Below, one piece after another: positions 45,700 to 58,840 of a DNA stretch of 64,000 nt; the stretch's first letter is position 1; every line of letters begins with the position of its first letter. The position numbers and the translations under genes were made by a program. The DNA is from Welwitschia mirabilis. Lineage: Eukaryota; Gnetophyta; Gnetopsida; Welwitschiales. The stretch spans positions 243,567,134-243,631,133 of the forward strand of contig JBOZIK010000001.1 in assembly GCA_051453625.1 (NCBI GenBank), given 5' to 3'. The notes beneath the pieces are model-generated. The model worked only from the letters and a program-made list of their open reading frames with translations. It was not told the DNA's origin and made no database searches.

Positions 45700-47564
45700 A
45701 AAGTGTGAAAAACAAAAAAATTCAATGATCTCTAAGATTGACATGAAGGACTACCTAATATAAATGAATTTAAGGCAAAATTATCTAGCCTAAAAAGAGG
45801 ATTCTAATTTAAATTTTATTCATAAATAAACTTTAAAAAGCATTAAACATTTCATTATGCATAATAAATAGGGGAACTCAAATAGTAAAGTGAGCCACCT
45901 AGTCATTTAGCTAAAGTTTTTAGTGGTAACCTCATTAACTAAGCATGTAAATAGATCCCTTACATTTCACTTTCATCTTAATTAGAGCCTAAAGAAAAGG
46001 TAAAATAAAAATTATAATAAGAACACTCAATAAGATAAGGTAGTAGTCTATTATTCTACTAGTTTTCTTAAGAGAAGGAATAACATATGAATAAAATAAG
46101 TAAAAGAAATTTCCTAGGAAAAGTAACAATTAGAGATCATTACTTGGTGCAAATTAATAAATATTTGAGGAAATTCCAAGATTAAAATCCTTGTCTTTAA
46201 GTCCTAAGCTCTAAGATTGAAGCTTCACAATCAAGAGAAAAATGATAAGAAGAGAATAGAAGAAGATGAAAGAATGAAAAGAAAATTTGATAGCATGTAC
46301 TTTTACAAAAATGAAAAATTAGTTTACATGAGAAGGGGGGATCTATTTATTGCTAAATGATAGAAAAAAGTTATTAATCTAATTGGTAAAAAATAATACA
46401 CATCATTTTACTCATAAGATAATGTGATCACATTAAATTAGATAATATTGATCACATTGACTTGGATAATATTGATCACTAAAAATGTTAGATGAGCTTG
46501 AGTGGTGAGTAACACTGATGTATGAATGAAAAGAATAAATTATATTCATGACTCATGTACCGACCTAGGTTGACTAATTCCCTTACTTTAAGTCACAAGG
46601 TTAATTACATACACCATTTCCTTATTCTAGTTCCTTCTTAATACTATATAGGCTCATAACCATATTTAATTAATTAAAGCCATGCATTTAATAATATGTG
46701 ATATGCATTAAAAAAATATATATTTTCCTATGAACAAGTTTCAAAACTATCATGTTTCACAAAGAGATAAAATTTTCCAATTCAAATCAATAAAAGAATA
46801 AATATTTTGTAATTCAAATACTTTAAAAAATATTAAGAAATATAAAAGTCATGGTAGAGTAAAATATACTCTTTCATCTTTCCTAGTTTTATGGATAGAA
46901 CAACCTATAGTTATTTACATGATGATTAATTTTAAGGTTCATCAAATCCATCAACACAAAACACAAGAAAGAAATTATTATAATATAATTTAGTAAACTC
47001 AATTTTTTAATCCACTTATTTTACCAACTACATTAATCATTTACTTCTATTAATTAATTTTAATTTTTAAACTTCTATGAGGCACATGAATAAATACGTA
47101 AAACAACTATGTCATATGCCATTAATGTAAATATTTTATTAATATTTTATAACTTTTTGATAAATTTTCAATTTAATGATTTTACCATGTAAATTGGATG
47201 TCTTTATATAAATGGAGTTACTTTATTTTAATGTTTGGATAGACTTTATTTATTAATTTTTAATGAAAAATAAAAAATTTTGTAAAATAATTATAGTTAT
47301 TATTTTATTTAATTAAAATATTACATTTATAAAAATTTACTAAAAAATAATGTTAATTACTTTAAACATCATAAAAGTATACACAATTAAAAATTAAACA
47401 AAATCTATATCTTTGACATAAAAAGTAAAAGATATTATTTCTTACAAAACTAAAAAGTATTATCCATAAAGTATCTAATTAAATAATATTTTTATGTTAA
47501 AAATTTAACATCAAAAAGTAACATATCATTAAGAGATTAAGATGTCTAATATTTGAGAAAATTT

Positions 47565-48180
47565 TATAACATCTGGGATATAACACTACTTTATGCTAAA
47601 ATTTTAATAGAACCACTTACATAGCACTAGATATGTTCAACTTCTTGAAAGTGTTCTATTGTTGGATATTTCATCAATTGGTAAATCAAATTAACTAGTT
47701 AATTAATATCTAACCATTTCATAGTTAATTATTAAAGGGGCCCAATAATACTATGATAATGTATTAGACTTAGAGATAGAAAGAGTCTAAAGAAAGATTC
47801 TTACATTAAATAGCCATAAAAGTAGATATTTTCTTGCAATCTATCAATTGGTCTTGAGTTAATAAATCTCTTGCTTATTTAGCTTGATTGAGAAATGATC
47901 CACTAGAAAAGTGATGCACCTCAATTTTAAGGAAGAATTGTAATGGCCCAAGATCTTTCATAGAAAATTCACTACTCAGAATATTGATGAAAGAATTAAG
48001 TAGAGTAATATTAACACTAGTTATGATGATATCATCCACATGAAGTAGCACACAAAAAGGGAAGATCTTAAAACATCCTAGTAAAAACCATAATATAATA
48101 AAACAAAATGAATATATTAAACTAAGCATAAGGGTTTTGTTTAAGATAATACAAAGTTTGGTTAAGCTTGGAGACATAGG
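47565..48180 (-). pseudogene. copia reverse transcriptase fragment, element F
   Basis: The 100-codon frame 47,875-48,177 contains 'LLHVDDIIITSVN', the copia catalytic YVDDI-I/L-I-T-G box with both Asp present. It also has 'FSMKDLGPLQFFLKIEVHHF', matching F.MKDLGPLHYFLGIEV. Beyond the frame, towards lower coordinates, 'ARDLLTQDQLIDCKKIST' and 'HFQEVEHI' match IRDLL.K..M...KPVSTPM and H..AVKRILRYVKG. Reverse transcriptase copies the element's RNA. The N-terminal half is not clearly readable upstream. The frame is open over 100 codons by chance, and stops lie on both sides. Confidence 0.9.
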
Positions 48181-49449
48181 TTGAGCATGTTAGATCAACA
48201 TTAATTATGAGTGATGGAAATGCAAAAAGACATTTCTAATACCAATCTATTAAATGAATTAGCCTTTTATTATTACTACAATTGAAATTTTTCTAATGAT
48301 TTTTGGTTTTTATTAGTATACCAAAGTTTTCAAAGAAATCAACTCTTTTCTGCTTATAGCTTTTAGATACAAGTGCAAATTCAAGATGTTCAAAGATTTC
48401 ATTAGTTTTGAAGTTGATTTTATACATCTAACAAGATATCATAACATTTATTGATGGAGTCCTAGTAATAAGTTTTCATGTATTCTTCACTATTAACATT
48501 GTAATTTCATTTTTCATAGCAACATTCTACCAAATATGCTTAACAAGTATGTGAATAGTTTTTAGTTTAACTACTAGATCATTGTAAGCATCAACAACTA
48601 TGGAATACTTTAGACTTGTTTTAAAAAATTCTTCTTATGATATGAGTGAAAACTTCTTGAATATCTATATCATCTATTTAGATAAAATATGAAGTCTTAG
48701 AAATTAATTTTCTCTACAATTGATCAATATTTTCATTTTTCTTCTCAGCATGATTAACATCCTATTATATATGATCATCGATTTAAGGTTTTTTTGATGA
48801 TTAATGATCTTAAATACATCATCAATTATATTAACTTGTGATTACTTAATGTGAAAATTTATTCATAAATCATTATGTTCATTAAACCATTCATATTACC
48901 ATTCAGTTATTCATGTTAGATGACAATAATATAGTCTAGATCTTGGAAACTAAATTGATAAGGGGTATTAGACATTTATGTAGAGCTGTTACTCATAAAA
49001 GATGAAATAATCCATTTATTGTAAGAAGCTAATTTTCCTTTTTCTTACTCAAAGATAAAGAAAGTATTAGGATTAGAAAATGAAAGTAGATGCACATGGA
49101 TGACCACATGACTTGGTAGATAAACCTTATAAGATGTTAAATGTAAAGAATAATAGACTATATGTTTATCATTATAGCATAGAAAGATGCATGATGAGGA
49201 TAGAGGTTCGAGTTTACTTAACATCAGTTACTAGAGATAGTCATACTGTTTTCATTTTAAAAAACATACATTATAGTAGTTTTAATCTCTTTTAAATGAC
49301 ATAGTATAACATCATAACATTTTTAATTACACTAATGGAAAATAATTGATCAAAATTACTAAAATTGAGAAATATTTAATATATTATTTTATAGGTATTG
49401 ATGATTCATATATCATAGTGAGACTAAGTTAAACATTATTTTGATTTTT
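48181..49449. other. Decayed interior of element F between RT and integrase
   Basis: By position it should be the N-terminal half of reverse transcriptase and the integrase C-terminus. I could not align it with confidence. Confidence 0.45.
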
Positions 49450-49970
49450 TTTATTTTAGTAATACTATTTTGGGCTAGTCTTTTAAAGTAGTACATTTCA
49501 TGTTAAATGATTTATGTAGTAAAATATTAAGAAATTCCTTTTCAATAAATGCTCCATAGTCATTATATTAAAAGATTTTATTTTATTTTTTAGTTCACAT
49601 TTAATTAATTTATGAAATTATTTATAACATAAAAAATTTAGTTTCTTTTTAAAGGAGGAAACTGTGTATGTTTTGAAAAATTATCTAGAAAAATCATTTA
49701 AAATTTAAGAGCTTAAATAAACTAAGTTAGATTTGATTTTGGTGAATCATAATAAACTTTAACCAAAAGTTGAAATGAGGTATTATTACAAGAATAAAAA
49801 GAAAACTAACTATATTTTTCATACAAAAACTATCCATAAGAGTAAAATTTAGTCTAATTTAATAATTTAATTAATTACTTGTTAGTAAGATAATGAACTA
49901 CATTAAATATTTAATCTCTAAGACATTGATGCCAAATTTCTTTAGATGTTGTTTTGAATTGATATGAATA
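49450..49970 (-). pseudogene. copia GAG-pre-integrase and integrase, element F
   Basis: 'EIWHQCLRD' (about 49,920-49,950) is a decayed LWH.RLGHP pre-integrase motif. At 49,640-49,690 'FLDNFSKHTQFPPLKRN' followed by 'FYVINNFIN' matches FIDDYSR.TWFFPLK.KSDVF..F..F of the integrase core. The first catalytic Asp region is recognisable although one Asp reads Asn. The sequence is stop-ridden. It sits between protease and RT of element F in the right order and strand. Confidence 0.75.
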
Positions 49971-50100
49971 ATTCATTTCCATATGTCTTTTAGGTTTATC
50001 CAAGGCATAAAGACCATTTATTTTCCTTGTTGCCACCTTGTTTATTAACTAATAATTAATGAAGAATATAGAAGATCCAAAACGAAAATAGCAAGAAAAT

Positions 50101-50620
50101 TTAAAATTTAATTAAGAAAAAAGAATAATTATTTTTAATTTCTGGAACTAAAATACCACATTTATAGTCTCTTATTCCCATTAGTTGTAGATACTTTACT
50201 TCTTTAACATGTGAAATATTTAGCCCTTTACCATTTCTAAGTAAATCTAAATCAAAATAAGAAACAAAATTTTTCATCTTAATAGTATATTCAATGATAT
50301 TAGTTGCTTCTATATTAGAAAACCATGAAGAGAGTTTCTTATTTAAAATAGTCACATGAGAGAGAGTCTTAGAAATGTCTTTAGATTGATAGGAATAGTT
50401 AAAATATGGTCATATCACAAAGCATCATAATTCCATTTTTCATAAATCTAAGATGTAATAGAGCCATTATTTTTATTTTCATATTCATTATTCTATAAAT
50501 GAGATTCTTTATCATTATAAACTCTTAAAACATAGGTTCACTACTGTCTAGACCAAGTGGCTACCTATTCAGCTTAGGTGAAATCATGCCCTTAAGATGT
50601 GGACACTTATCCCATTTAAT
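50101..50620 (-). pseudogene. copia gag zinc knuckle end and protease, element F
   Basis: The 84-codon frame 50,101-50,355 reads 'LSSWFSNIEATNIIEYTIKM' and 'FDLDLLRNGKGLNISHVKEV'. These correspond to the copia protease start W.PDSGATNH.T and the downstream D.L.VGNG.GL.ISH.G. The catalytic Asp reads Asn here. 'LVPEIKNNYSFF' recalls L.VP.I..NLLS. Upstream, near 50.58 kb, 'CPHLKG' is a poor remnant of a zinc knuckle. This wording (GATNH, NG.GL.ISH) is that of Ale/Retrofit-type copia. Confidence 0.8.
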
Positions 50621-51359
50621 TAGGATCATTTTTAGTTTATTAATAACTTTCTTAATTCCATTATGTCATATTTGCCTAAAATGTATTATGGAATGATTCA
50701 TTGAATTGTTTTTACATTCTACATTTATTAAGTCATGACTTTGAAGCAAAGGAAAAATATTACAAAATGAAGAAATAGGTGACTTTAACATTATAGTGAT
50801 GAAATAATCATATGTAAAACCAAGCCTATTAAGTTAAAAAATGTTTAATTAATCAAAAATAGGTTTTTCGATGACACTTAATTCATCACAAACTAACTTA
50901 AAATGATGGAGATATTTTATAAAAGGAGATGTACCTTTTCATGTATTGTAAAATAAGATTACATTCTTTGGCTTGTGATCCCTTTGTAAGAGTATTTTTT
51001 AATGATTTTTAAACATGTTAAAATTTAAGCAATCCTACCACCAAGTTAAGCATTTATTAGTGAGTGTGCATGTGATGCATACTTTTAGTACATGTTTAGT
51101 ATAAGTTCAAAATGCAAAATATGAATTCTTGATGCTTTCTTTTCCATTAGGTAATTTAATATGATAAACAGACATAGTAATACTATCATTGATAAAGATT
51201 GGAAAATGTTAACTTTTAACTAATAAGAGTAAATTTTTCATAAAATCTAATTGTTTTAGTTTAACTTCAATGACAAAAAAAATTCTCAAGTTAATAATGC
51301 ATGGTTATGAATACTTTGTAACTGGATGAGTCCATTATGCTAATGGATGATGATGGAAA
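50621..51359. other. Probable gag remnant of element F
   Basis: It lies upstream, in minus-strand sense, of the zinc knuckle/protease, where gag belongs, and ends at LTR G1. No gag motif is clear enough to report. Confidence 0.4.
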
Positions 51360-51823
51360 CTATTAGCTAGTTAACATAATTAATAGTTATTAACTTGGCT
51401 AATGAAATATCAAACAACATATTTTGTTTTACATCCAAAAGATGCAATCCTTCGTACCTAGTAAAATACTATGTAAGATCAAGATCATTTATTCTAAGTA
51501 GTATACAATTAAAGAAGAAGAAATATCTCAGAGTTAAACAAAGGGTGACAAAAAAACTAAAGTCATATAAGCCTTAGTCCAAGGCTTAGATAGGTAGATC
51601 ATCTATGAATTACCTATTTAAATCAAGCATAATATTATGTACTATTCATCTTGTGATGAAATAATTATTTAAAATAATATTAATTATTAATTATTTGATA
51701 ATATTTAAAATAATTTAAATTTTGACTTCTCTAACTTTAGTTGTTATTCTACTATTCACAAAATAAATAAGCTTCCATTTTAATCTTGAGTTTAATATTA
51801 AAGGACACTTTTTCTAATATCCA
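51360..51823 (+). mobile_element. LTR G1 (5' LTR of element G)
   Basis: Aligns with G2: 'tgcaatccttcgtacctagt' with 'ttcaatcctctctacctaat', 'gtagtatacaattaaagaag' with 'gtaatatacaattataaaag', and 'tagttgttattctactattc' with 'acttcttattctaccatcc'. It ends '...tcca', three bases before the primer site. Confidence 0.88.
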
Positions 51824-51826
51824 ATA

Positions 51827-51838
51827 TGGTATCAAAGC
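51827..51838 (+). other. Primer-binding site of element G
   Basis: TGGTATCAAAGC, a common plant copia primer site (initiator tRNA-Met type). It is undamaged, unlike the gypsy sites in this window. Confidence 0.88.
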
Positions 51839-54800
51839 TTATGGTTTTAATACTAAGACATTGTAATTAAAGCAAAGTTAATGGTTTTATCTTAAAACAT
51901 AATGGTAGTAGAAGTTAAAAAAATTAATAAAAATCTAAAATACGAGTTGTAATAGGTGGTTGTAACTATAAAGAAAGTAAAAAAAATTCATTTATTCCAT
52001 TAACTATAGGTAAATAAATTTTAGTTATGATGAAAATTATGTTTTGAAATAACATTATAATGATGCATTTGATAACATTGGGTATAAGACGAATTGAAGA
52101 GATGTTATTCTAATGCCAAGTTTTTTAAGTGGTAGGAGTTGAAGTAGGAAATATTACACTAAGGCAAATCTTACAATTTTTTATAATTTGTGATCCATGT
52201 ATTATCAAAATTAAAGTATTACTTCATTGAAGATCAATGCTCTATAAATTTAATTATCCAACCTGAATAAACAAACTAAGAGCATTTAGATAAATAATAA
52301 TATAATTAAGAAGGATAATACTACTTATAAAGTGCCAAATCATTATTAAACATAAAAGAATAAAAACAAATTCTATATGGTAGCTAAAGCACTACAATCT
52401 AATATTATGAAATAATAACTTACTCAAACTAAAATTGATAAGATATATGAAGTTAGGATATCAGAGATGTTATAAAAACATTTATTAAAACACCTAGTGA
52501 TGGATCTATGAAACTATAAAGTCAATAACATTAGTGATGAAATGTTTTTTTTTTTTTTTGTTTAATGAAAACAAAATTTATCAACCACTAAAGTGTTATA
52601 TACAAAGTTGATTTCCTCCTCCTTACTTACTAAAATACTATTGGAAAAATAGTGTTGATGTTATTTCATTTATCTTTTATTCAATAAGTAATGGAAAGGT
52701 GTAGTTGAGGTGAACATTTTTAATAATAAATATAGCATGCTTCATCAAATTTAGAAATAAATAATCTTGTCAAATTAAATGAAGAAAACTTTACATAGTT
52801 CTTTAAATTATTGTTAATCTAACATGATTAGATCCATAAGAAGTTTGAAAAAAAGGCTAAATGTAACATTCATTACATCTTTTTCACTATAAAGAAAAAC
52901 ATTATAATTTTAAAGTATCATGCTCCTATAATTTTATCACCTACAAGTGAGTTTGTTATTATTTCCTCTAATATTTCCCTATATTAATAATACTTTGTTT
53001 TACTTTTCTTTTCTTGTTCTTCCTCCTCTTACCACTTCATGTGCCATTATGTTATTAAAACTAGTGGTAGCTTACTTAGTAGTGATAATCTAGAAGAAAA
53101 ATATTTAAAATTCTTTAAGCCAATTAATTTTTACAATGATATAACTAAAGTTACAAAATAAATCCATTTTGTTTCTAATCTTAGCTTTACAAGACATGTA
53201 GCGCCACATTTGTGTTAAATTTTAACATCATCAAAAAAAATATAAAGAAAGCTAAGCAGGTTGCATTAACTGATTCTAGCATGCTATTAATCCCCATAGG
53301 CTTTTAAAAATGTAATTTTTTTTAATTGAGTAATTATTTAGAGTAATCCATACTTATATAAAAGGGATGTAATTTTAGAAAGTATAATTTAACTATAGAG
53401 ATATTTCATCTTGATTTTGACTGTTTTAATGAAACATGGATGATTTTAAGCTTTAAGAAATAAAAATGAAATTATCTTATAAAAATAAGGATGTACATTC
53501 ATAGAAGAATTTCATAAGTGGATATATTATCAATTTTAATAAAAAATAAATTTAATACATACTTCATCATTTTATCAAGGACCTATCAATCTCCTTTTGG
53601 CATGAATCATGCCTTGAGAAATGACAACCCCATCTTCATAGTAAAATATGTATCTAGTACATCACATATTTTTGAAAAATAAGTCTATTTTGCTTGTTTG
53701 ATTTATTCATTTGGATCTTTTCTCATATCTCTAGAGCCTTAAAGACTAGATTGAATTTATTGAAAGGACATCATGCTACAATGGAGTAATGTTATGATAC
53801 ATTATAGTTTTTCTTAAATTAATAATATCAAAGAAGAGGCATGAAGAATATTGTGCATGAACTAGACTTCTAATTTTTCTAATATAGAGGAATTTTTTTT
53901 TTCAATCTCAAACATATTAAAGAATATTGTAGACATTATTATGCTTATCAAAAAATTTATCAAAACAATTACTAGAATAATATACAACATCATTGAAAAA
54001 AACGAAAGATGATGAATATGAATATAACGAAGGGCAAAACATCAAGGGTAATTGCCATTTTAGAGTTACTATTATAATTTATAAGAAAAAAAATACTCCT
54101 TTCTTAAAATAGATAATCAAAATAGCCACACTTAAAGGTAAGCACTAAATGCACAAAGAAGGTATAAAACATTTTTTAAAAAATGGCTTAAGGCTCAAGC
54201 AAACATTTTAAACACCTCTAGTAAACATCCATATTATTATGCACAATTAAAATGTATCAATGTTATGCAAAACTCAAAGTAAGTATGAACAATTTATTAG
54301 AGTAGGTAAAACATGGATATCATACATGTGAATACTTTAATAATATCCTTGCTATCTTAGTCCTTAAATAATTTTTAATGTATCCCATAATACATACAAA
54401 AATAGTAGAGTGCTTCATCAAAAATTTGAATAATGAATCATTATAAGAATTAATGCATTCTTGAATCCAAGATCTTCACAAAAATGAAATTAGAAAAAAG
54501 TAATATAATTCTAGAAATGTTCACAGCTAAATAAGTCTAGGCAAGGCAATCTTGTATTATGTCTATAGACTAAAGATGATTAGAATAAAAGAGGCTAAAA
54601 ATAACAATTAAGAAGAGCCAATGCTATAATTTTGGATTAGTAGAAAATGAAACTTCAAGATAAAATAAATAATTAAAAAACAAAGAAGGAAGAGATTTAG
54701 ATGAAAATTTTCTAAAATTTTTAAAAAATATAGAGAACAAGTTCAACATGTACATAATAAATAGAAATAAGATTTAATAAAAATAAAGATCGACAATGAG

Positions 54801-55562
54801 GAGATCTAGCAATAGTTTAATAAAACATAAAAGCTCAAGTTTATTGGATCAAAGAAAAGAATATGCAAAGCCTATAATAAAGAAAGAAAATAGCTAAAGC
54901 CCTTAATGAATCTTAAATCATTATTAATGAGTTTTTTCATGATATATAAAATCAAGCTATTGAATAAGCAACACTCATAAGCCATAAAAACCTTTATAAC
55001 TAGAAGAAGCTAATGGAGAAGCTACTAAGTTAGCCACTAAAGAAGTCAAATAAGTTAGAGAAAAATACCTTAAATTAAAAATGGAATAATTTTTTAATTC
55101 CTATATGTAAATTTATTATATCATAGACTTTTTCTTTATATACTTTCCTTACACATATTATCATTTCACCAAATTAAGATAAAGATTAAATTGTGTAAAG
55201 TATTTATATTTATGCTATTTAACTTCATCCAAGGGATGAAATAAATCATTAATATAAAACAAGTACTTAAATTAAAATTCATATTATCAAAAAAGGAAAA
55301 AACATTAATTACCAAACAAATAACTTAATAGTTTAATATAAAAAAATTTAAAGTTAAAGTGTTAAAGCAAGATAAAGTAAATAAATGGATAACCATCAAA
55401 ATAAGTATCTTATAAAACATGGTGTATAAAAAACTAGAAGAGATGAAGTTTTTAAATGTTATTATCCTACTAATTTCAAAAAATAAAGCCTAAAAGAAGA
55501 AACAATTTTAAAGATAATGAACATAGTAAAGAAAGATAGACCAAGTTAAAATTAAAGGAGAG
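51839..55562 (+). other. Interior of element G
   Basis: No retroviral domain is recognised on the plus strand. A reading near 55.0 kb ('EANGEATKLATKEVK') is Lys/Ala-rich but not diagnostic. The purine tract lies at 55,549-55,562. Confidence 0.5.
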
Positions 55563-55966
55563 TGTTAGGACATTAACTCAATTAGCAATTCTTAACTTCA
55601 TTTACAAAACATAAAATTACTTGTGTTATTTTGGAATCAAAAGATTCAATCCTCTCTACCTAATAAAACACCATATAATATGAAGATCATTCATTTGAAG
55701 TAATATACAATTATAAAAGGAGAAATATTTTAGAGTTAAAAAGTATAATGAAACTTGTAAAGTTAGAGAATCCTAAGTTCATAACCACAAATAACCTTCT
55801 TAATACAAGCATAATATCATGAATTATTTATTAATTTTTAATAATATTTAAAATATATTAAAATTTGGTTCCTCTAGCATTACTTCTTATTCTACCATCC
55901 AAAAAATAATTAAAATTCTACATCAATCTTGAATATGGTATTAAAATATACCTTCTTCAATAACCA
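55563..55966 (+). mobile_element. LTR G2 (3' LTR of element G)
   Basis: Starts TGTTAGGACATTAACTC after a purine tract and ends near 'caataacca'. It is about 60 bp shorter than G1 because of small indels. Confidence 0.88.
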
Positions 55967-56017
55967 ATAAAAATAAGGGTGAATTAGAGGAAAAAAGAAT
56001 GTGTCATTTAATACATG

Positions 56018-56029
56018 GCTTTGATACCA
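56018..56029 (-). other. Primer-binding site of element F
   Basis: On the plus strand gctttgatacca, which is TGGTATCAAAGC on the minus strand. The LTR F2 edge follows within a few bases. It is only about 50 bp from the end of element G. Confidence 0.85.
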
Positions 56030-56031
56030 TA

Positions 56032-56345
56032 AAACAAATTGAAACAAAATTCTTATTTAAGGCACATAGAGCATAGGGGATGTATTGATATTCATGAATG
56101 AAAATGTATAAATGAATATCCCAAAAAATAGAAGATACATTAATTTATAGATAGGAATTGGGAATTTCATAGAATAAATTATGGTAATTCTAATCACATC
56201 TACTGATCTATTTTGATATGTTGTTATTACTCTCTTAATTTGATTTCTCTAAATCATGGCTTACATGCCTAGTTTAAATTACTATCAACTCATCTTGTTA
56301 AGATTTCTTTTTAAAAATATTTCTTGGTTAGTGATTGACATATTA
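56032..56345 (-). mobile_element. LTR F2 (5' LTR of copia element F)
   Basis: Homologous to LTR F1 at 42.69-43.0 kb and adjacent to the primer site. At about 310 bp it is of typical size for small copia LTRs. Confidence 0.72.
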
Positions 56346-58840
56346 GAGTTTCAAATGCAATTCAAAAAATATTTGGATAGCTTGATATGAGATATGCAAG
56401 ATAAATTTGAAATAATAGATTAGGGAAAAATTATCTATTCTTTAAGTATAGAAGTGTAAGAATTTCTAATGGAATTTTCATAGCCTAGAAAAAAAGGGGG
56501 AAAAACGTATCCATTTCTTGAGTGTATAAGTGTAATAACTTTCGAATGGAACTTTCCTAAACTAGAATAAATTTGTAAAATATTTGTTTAAAATGTTTTA
56601 TGTTAAAAGTTACTAGTAAATTTACAATATTTAATACCAAAAGCCATAAAAAGTTTTAAGTAGGATGGTACTATAGAAGTTGATGGTAAAATGTATTGAG
56701 AAATTATAGGGTTATTCATATACTTGTATTATGCAAGACCTACTATTTAAACTATCATTTGTAATATTTCTAGATTTATAACAACATCAAAAGAATCATA
56801 TTTGAAGGTTACAAGATAAATCATAAGGAATGTAAAGCCTACTATTCATTTGATTATCTTCTTTCAAAAATAGCTTGAAATGTATTTTAAATCAGATATT
56901 CACAATGAATCATATTAATTTTAGAGGATTTATTATTAAGATAGTTTATGCTACTAGGAAGAATACTTTCATTACTTGTAATTGTAAGAGATGTGAGTAA
57001 ATTCAAAAATGTAATAATAATTAAAAGTAAAATGCTACATGATTTTAAAAGTACTTGTCCATATGAAACATCTATTTTTTAAGATAAAACCATTGTCTGA
57101 AGGTTATTCTAAGTGATGATTGAATCATGTATGCATGATTATAGGGATACATAAAGTTTAAGTTTTACTAGAATTTTTCTAATAAAACTCTCATTATGAT
57201 TATCATTTTAGTATTATCTAATTATATTACTTAGTTTAAAATTAAAATCCTTTTTTATCATAAATCACATACTTAAATTATTATATTTAAAACCAAAAAA
57301 CCTTTTTACTATAAAACCACTGTAGATGTAAATCTTAAAAATATAGAGCAAGATAATTATTTTATTGTTTTATAGATAATGAATTATAGTAAAATTCCTT
57401 ATTGATTTATCCCTTTTTAATGTTAATTTTTCTCTTATTAAATATTATTAATAATAAAATGTAGAATCTTCAAGAAATAATGAAGGATAAAAACTAAAGA
57501 ACTAACTATTGAATAACTTCTAAAACTCTATTATGCAAAGATACAATTGGGAAAAGAACTATAAGAAAAGATCGTTTTTTCAAGGAAATTGATGTTAGAA
57601 ATGAAGGAAATCATCCTTGAATACTAAAATGAATCTAGAACTTGATTCTAAGTATTAATAACATTAAAATATTATATTAAAAAGGAGAAGAAAAAAATCT
57701 AATTTTGTCTTCATCTATGAAAAATAAATGCATAGCTTTAATTAGTGATAAAATTTATCATAATGAATTTTACTAGTATTAATTTATTTTAGAATTAACT
57801 AATAAATTAAATGATATGTGGTTAAAATGATTTTCATATTAGAATGTAATATAGCTTTGTAGTAATTAATTTAGTATTGATCATATATTTCATACACAAA
57901 AGTCTTTATTAATTTTAGTTTGTGTTAATTTTCCACTATAAATAAATGTTTTTAGGAATCTATTATATTAAAATTTTTAAGAATTTATAATGTTTTCATA
58001 ATTAATGATTACTTCAATGCTATTTCTCGTAAATATGAAAATAGAAAAGATAAAAATATTTAATTTTCTTAAAAAAAGATATTTTTGAAAATGATGTATA
58101 TGATTATGATTTGACAAAAAATTAAATCAAAAGTCCTAGCTAGAGTATTAGAAGATCTAGTTTAAATTTATACAAGTTGGATAAATTTCTTGTGAATTCT
58201 TTTGGGATTTTATCCTTTTTAAACTCTTAAAACTAATATTCATAGTGGTTTAGATAATTAGCACATTATTTTTTAAATTCATATTGATTTAAATGGATAC
58301 ATTATTGGTTTTAATTTACTGGTTTAAAATAAAAATATTTAAAGAATAATGAATCTTGCAATGTGAATTTGTACTTCAAAATGCAATGTACCTTAATATA
58401 TCTTCAATCATAACACCTTAGAATCTAATATATAGTTTGAATATACATAACAAACTTATATAATGGGGAAAGTTCACATGTCATATGCTTAAAGAAGAAT
58501 TCCAACAAGAATTTAAAAAATTGATTTATAAGAGAAAAAGGGAGAATCTATTTTAGTATTTTTTGAAAAATTACAGTTGAAATAAGAGAAGTGAAATGGA
58601 TGAAAGTGGAATAAAATTAATTAAAATGCAAAATGAAATGAATGATATCCTAATGTAATTATTTTATCAATTATTCAATTTATTATCAACTAGATTCACT
58701 CTTATAATCTATGTTAGTTACAAAATAATATTACTTAATTGTAATCAACATAAAATATAGGAAGATAAGAAAATTTGCTTTAATAAAATAACAATCTAAT
58801 TAATATTTATTAATCAATCAAATTGCTAACATCCACTTAT
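56346..58840. other. Unidentified AT-rich sequence with a local tandem duplication
   Basis: Two imperfect ~60-bp copies, about 80 bp apart, each run from 'ctttaagtatagaagtgtaa' or 'cttgagtgtataagtgtaat' to 'cctagaa' or 'actagaa' (56,437-56,566). Nothing else was recognised. Confidence 0.45.

Larger units (their letters stand above)
43601..47564. other. Unassigned block within element F, with two assembly gaps
   Basis: About 4 kb of AT-rich sequence separates RNase H from reverse transcriptase of copia F. It is probably one or more nested insertions. I found no coding motif or LTR pair in it. It holds a GC-richer island near 46.5-46.7 kb ('catgtaccgacctaggttga') and two 100-N gaps. Confidence 0.5.
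51360..55966 (+). mobile_element. Copia-like element G, two LTRs, nested in F
   Basis: Similar LTRs at 51,360-51,823 and 55,563-55,966 lie in plus orientation. An intact TGGTATCAAAGC primer site follows the first, and the purine run aaattaaaggagag precedes the second, with LTR start TGTTAGGACATT. Total length is 4.6 kb with a 3.7-kb interior. I could not recognise any protease, integrase or reverse transcriptase, so it may be non-autonomous or very decayed. It lies about 50 bp inside the primer site of copia F, which suggests insertion into F. Confidence 0.82.
42690..56345 (-). mobile_element. Ty1/copia element F, split by nested insertions
   Basis: The two ends are similar LTRs in minus orientation (42,690-42,999 and 56,032-56,345), with a TGGTATCAAAGC-type primer site at 56,018-56,029. 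Between them, from high to low coordinates, come zinc knuckle/protease (50.1-50.6 kb), integrase (49.5-49.97 kb), reverse transcriptase (47.57-48.2 kb) and RNase H (43.04-43.6 kb). Removing element G (51,360-55,966, 4.6 kb) and the unassigned 43.6-47.56 kb block (about 4 kb) leaves about 5 kb, the normal copia length. That all pieces are one element is inference from order, strand and size. RT and RH wording (DLGPL.FFL.IEV; TEAEY) fits an Ale/Retrofit-like lineage. Confidence 0.65.

Noticed and set aside
47875-48177. 100-codon frame taken as a functional reverse transcriptase gene
   Set aside because: Sequence on both sides continues the same domain through stops and frame changes, so this is only an open patch in a dead copia element.
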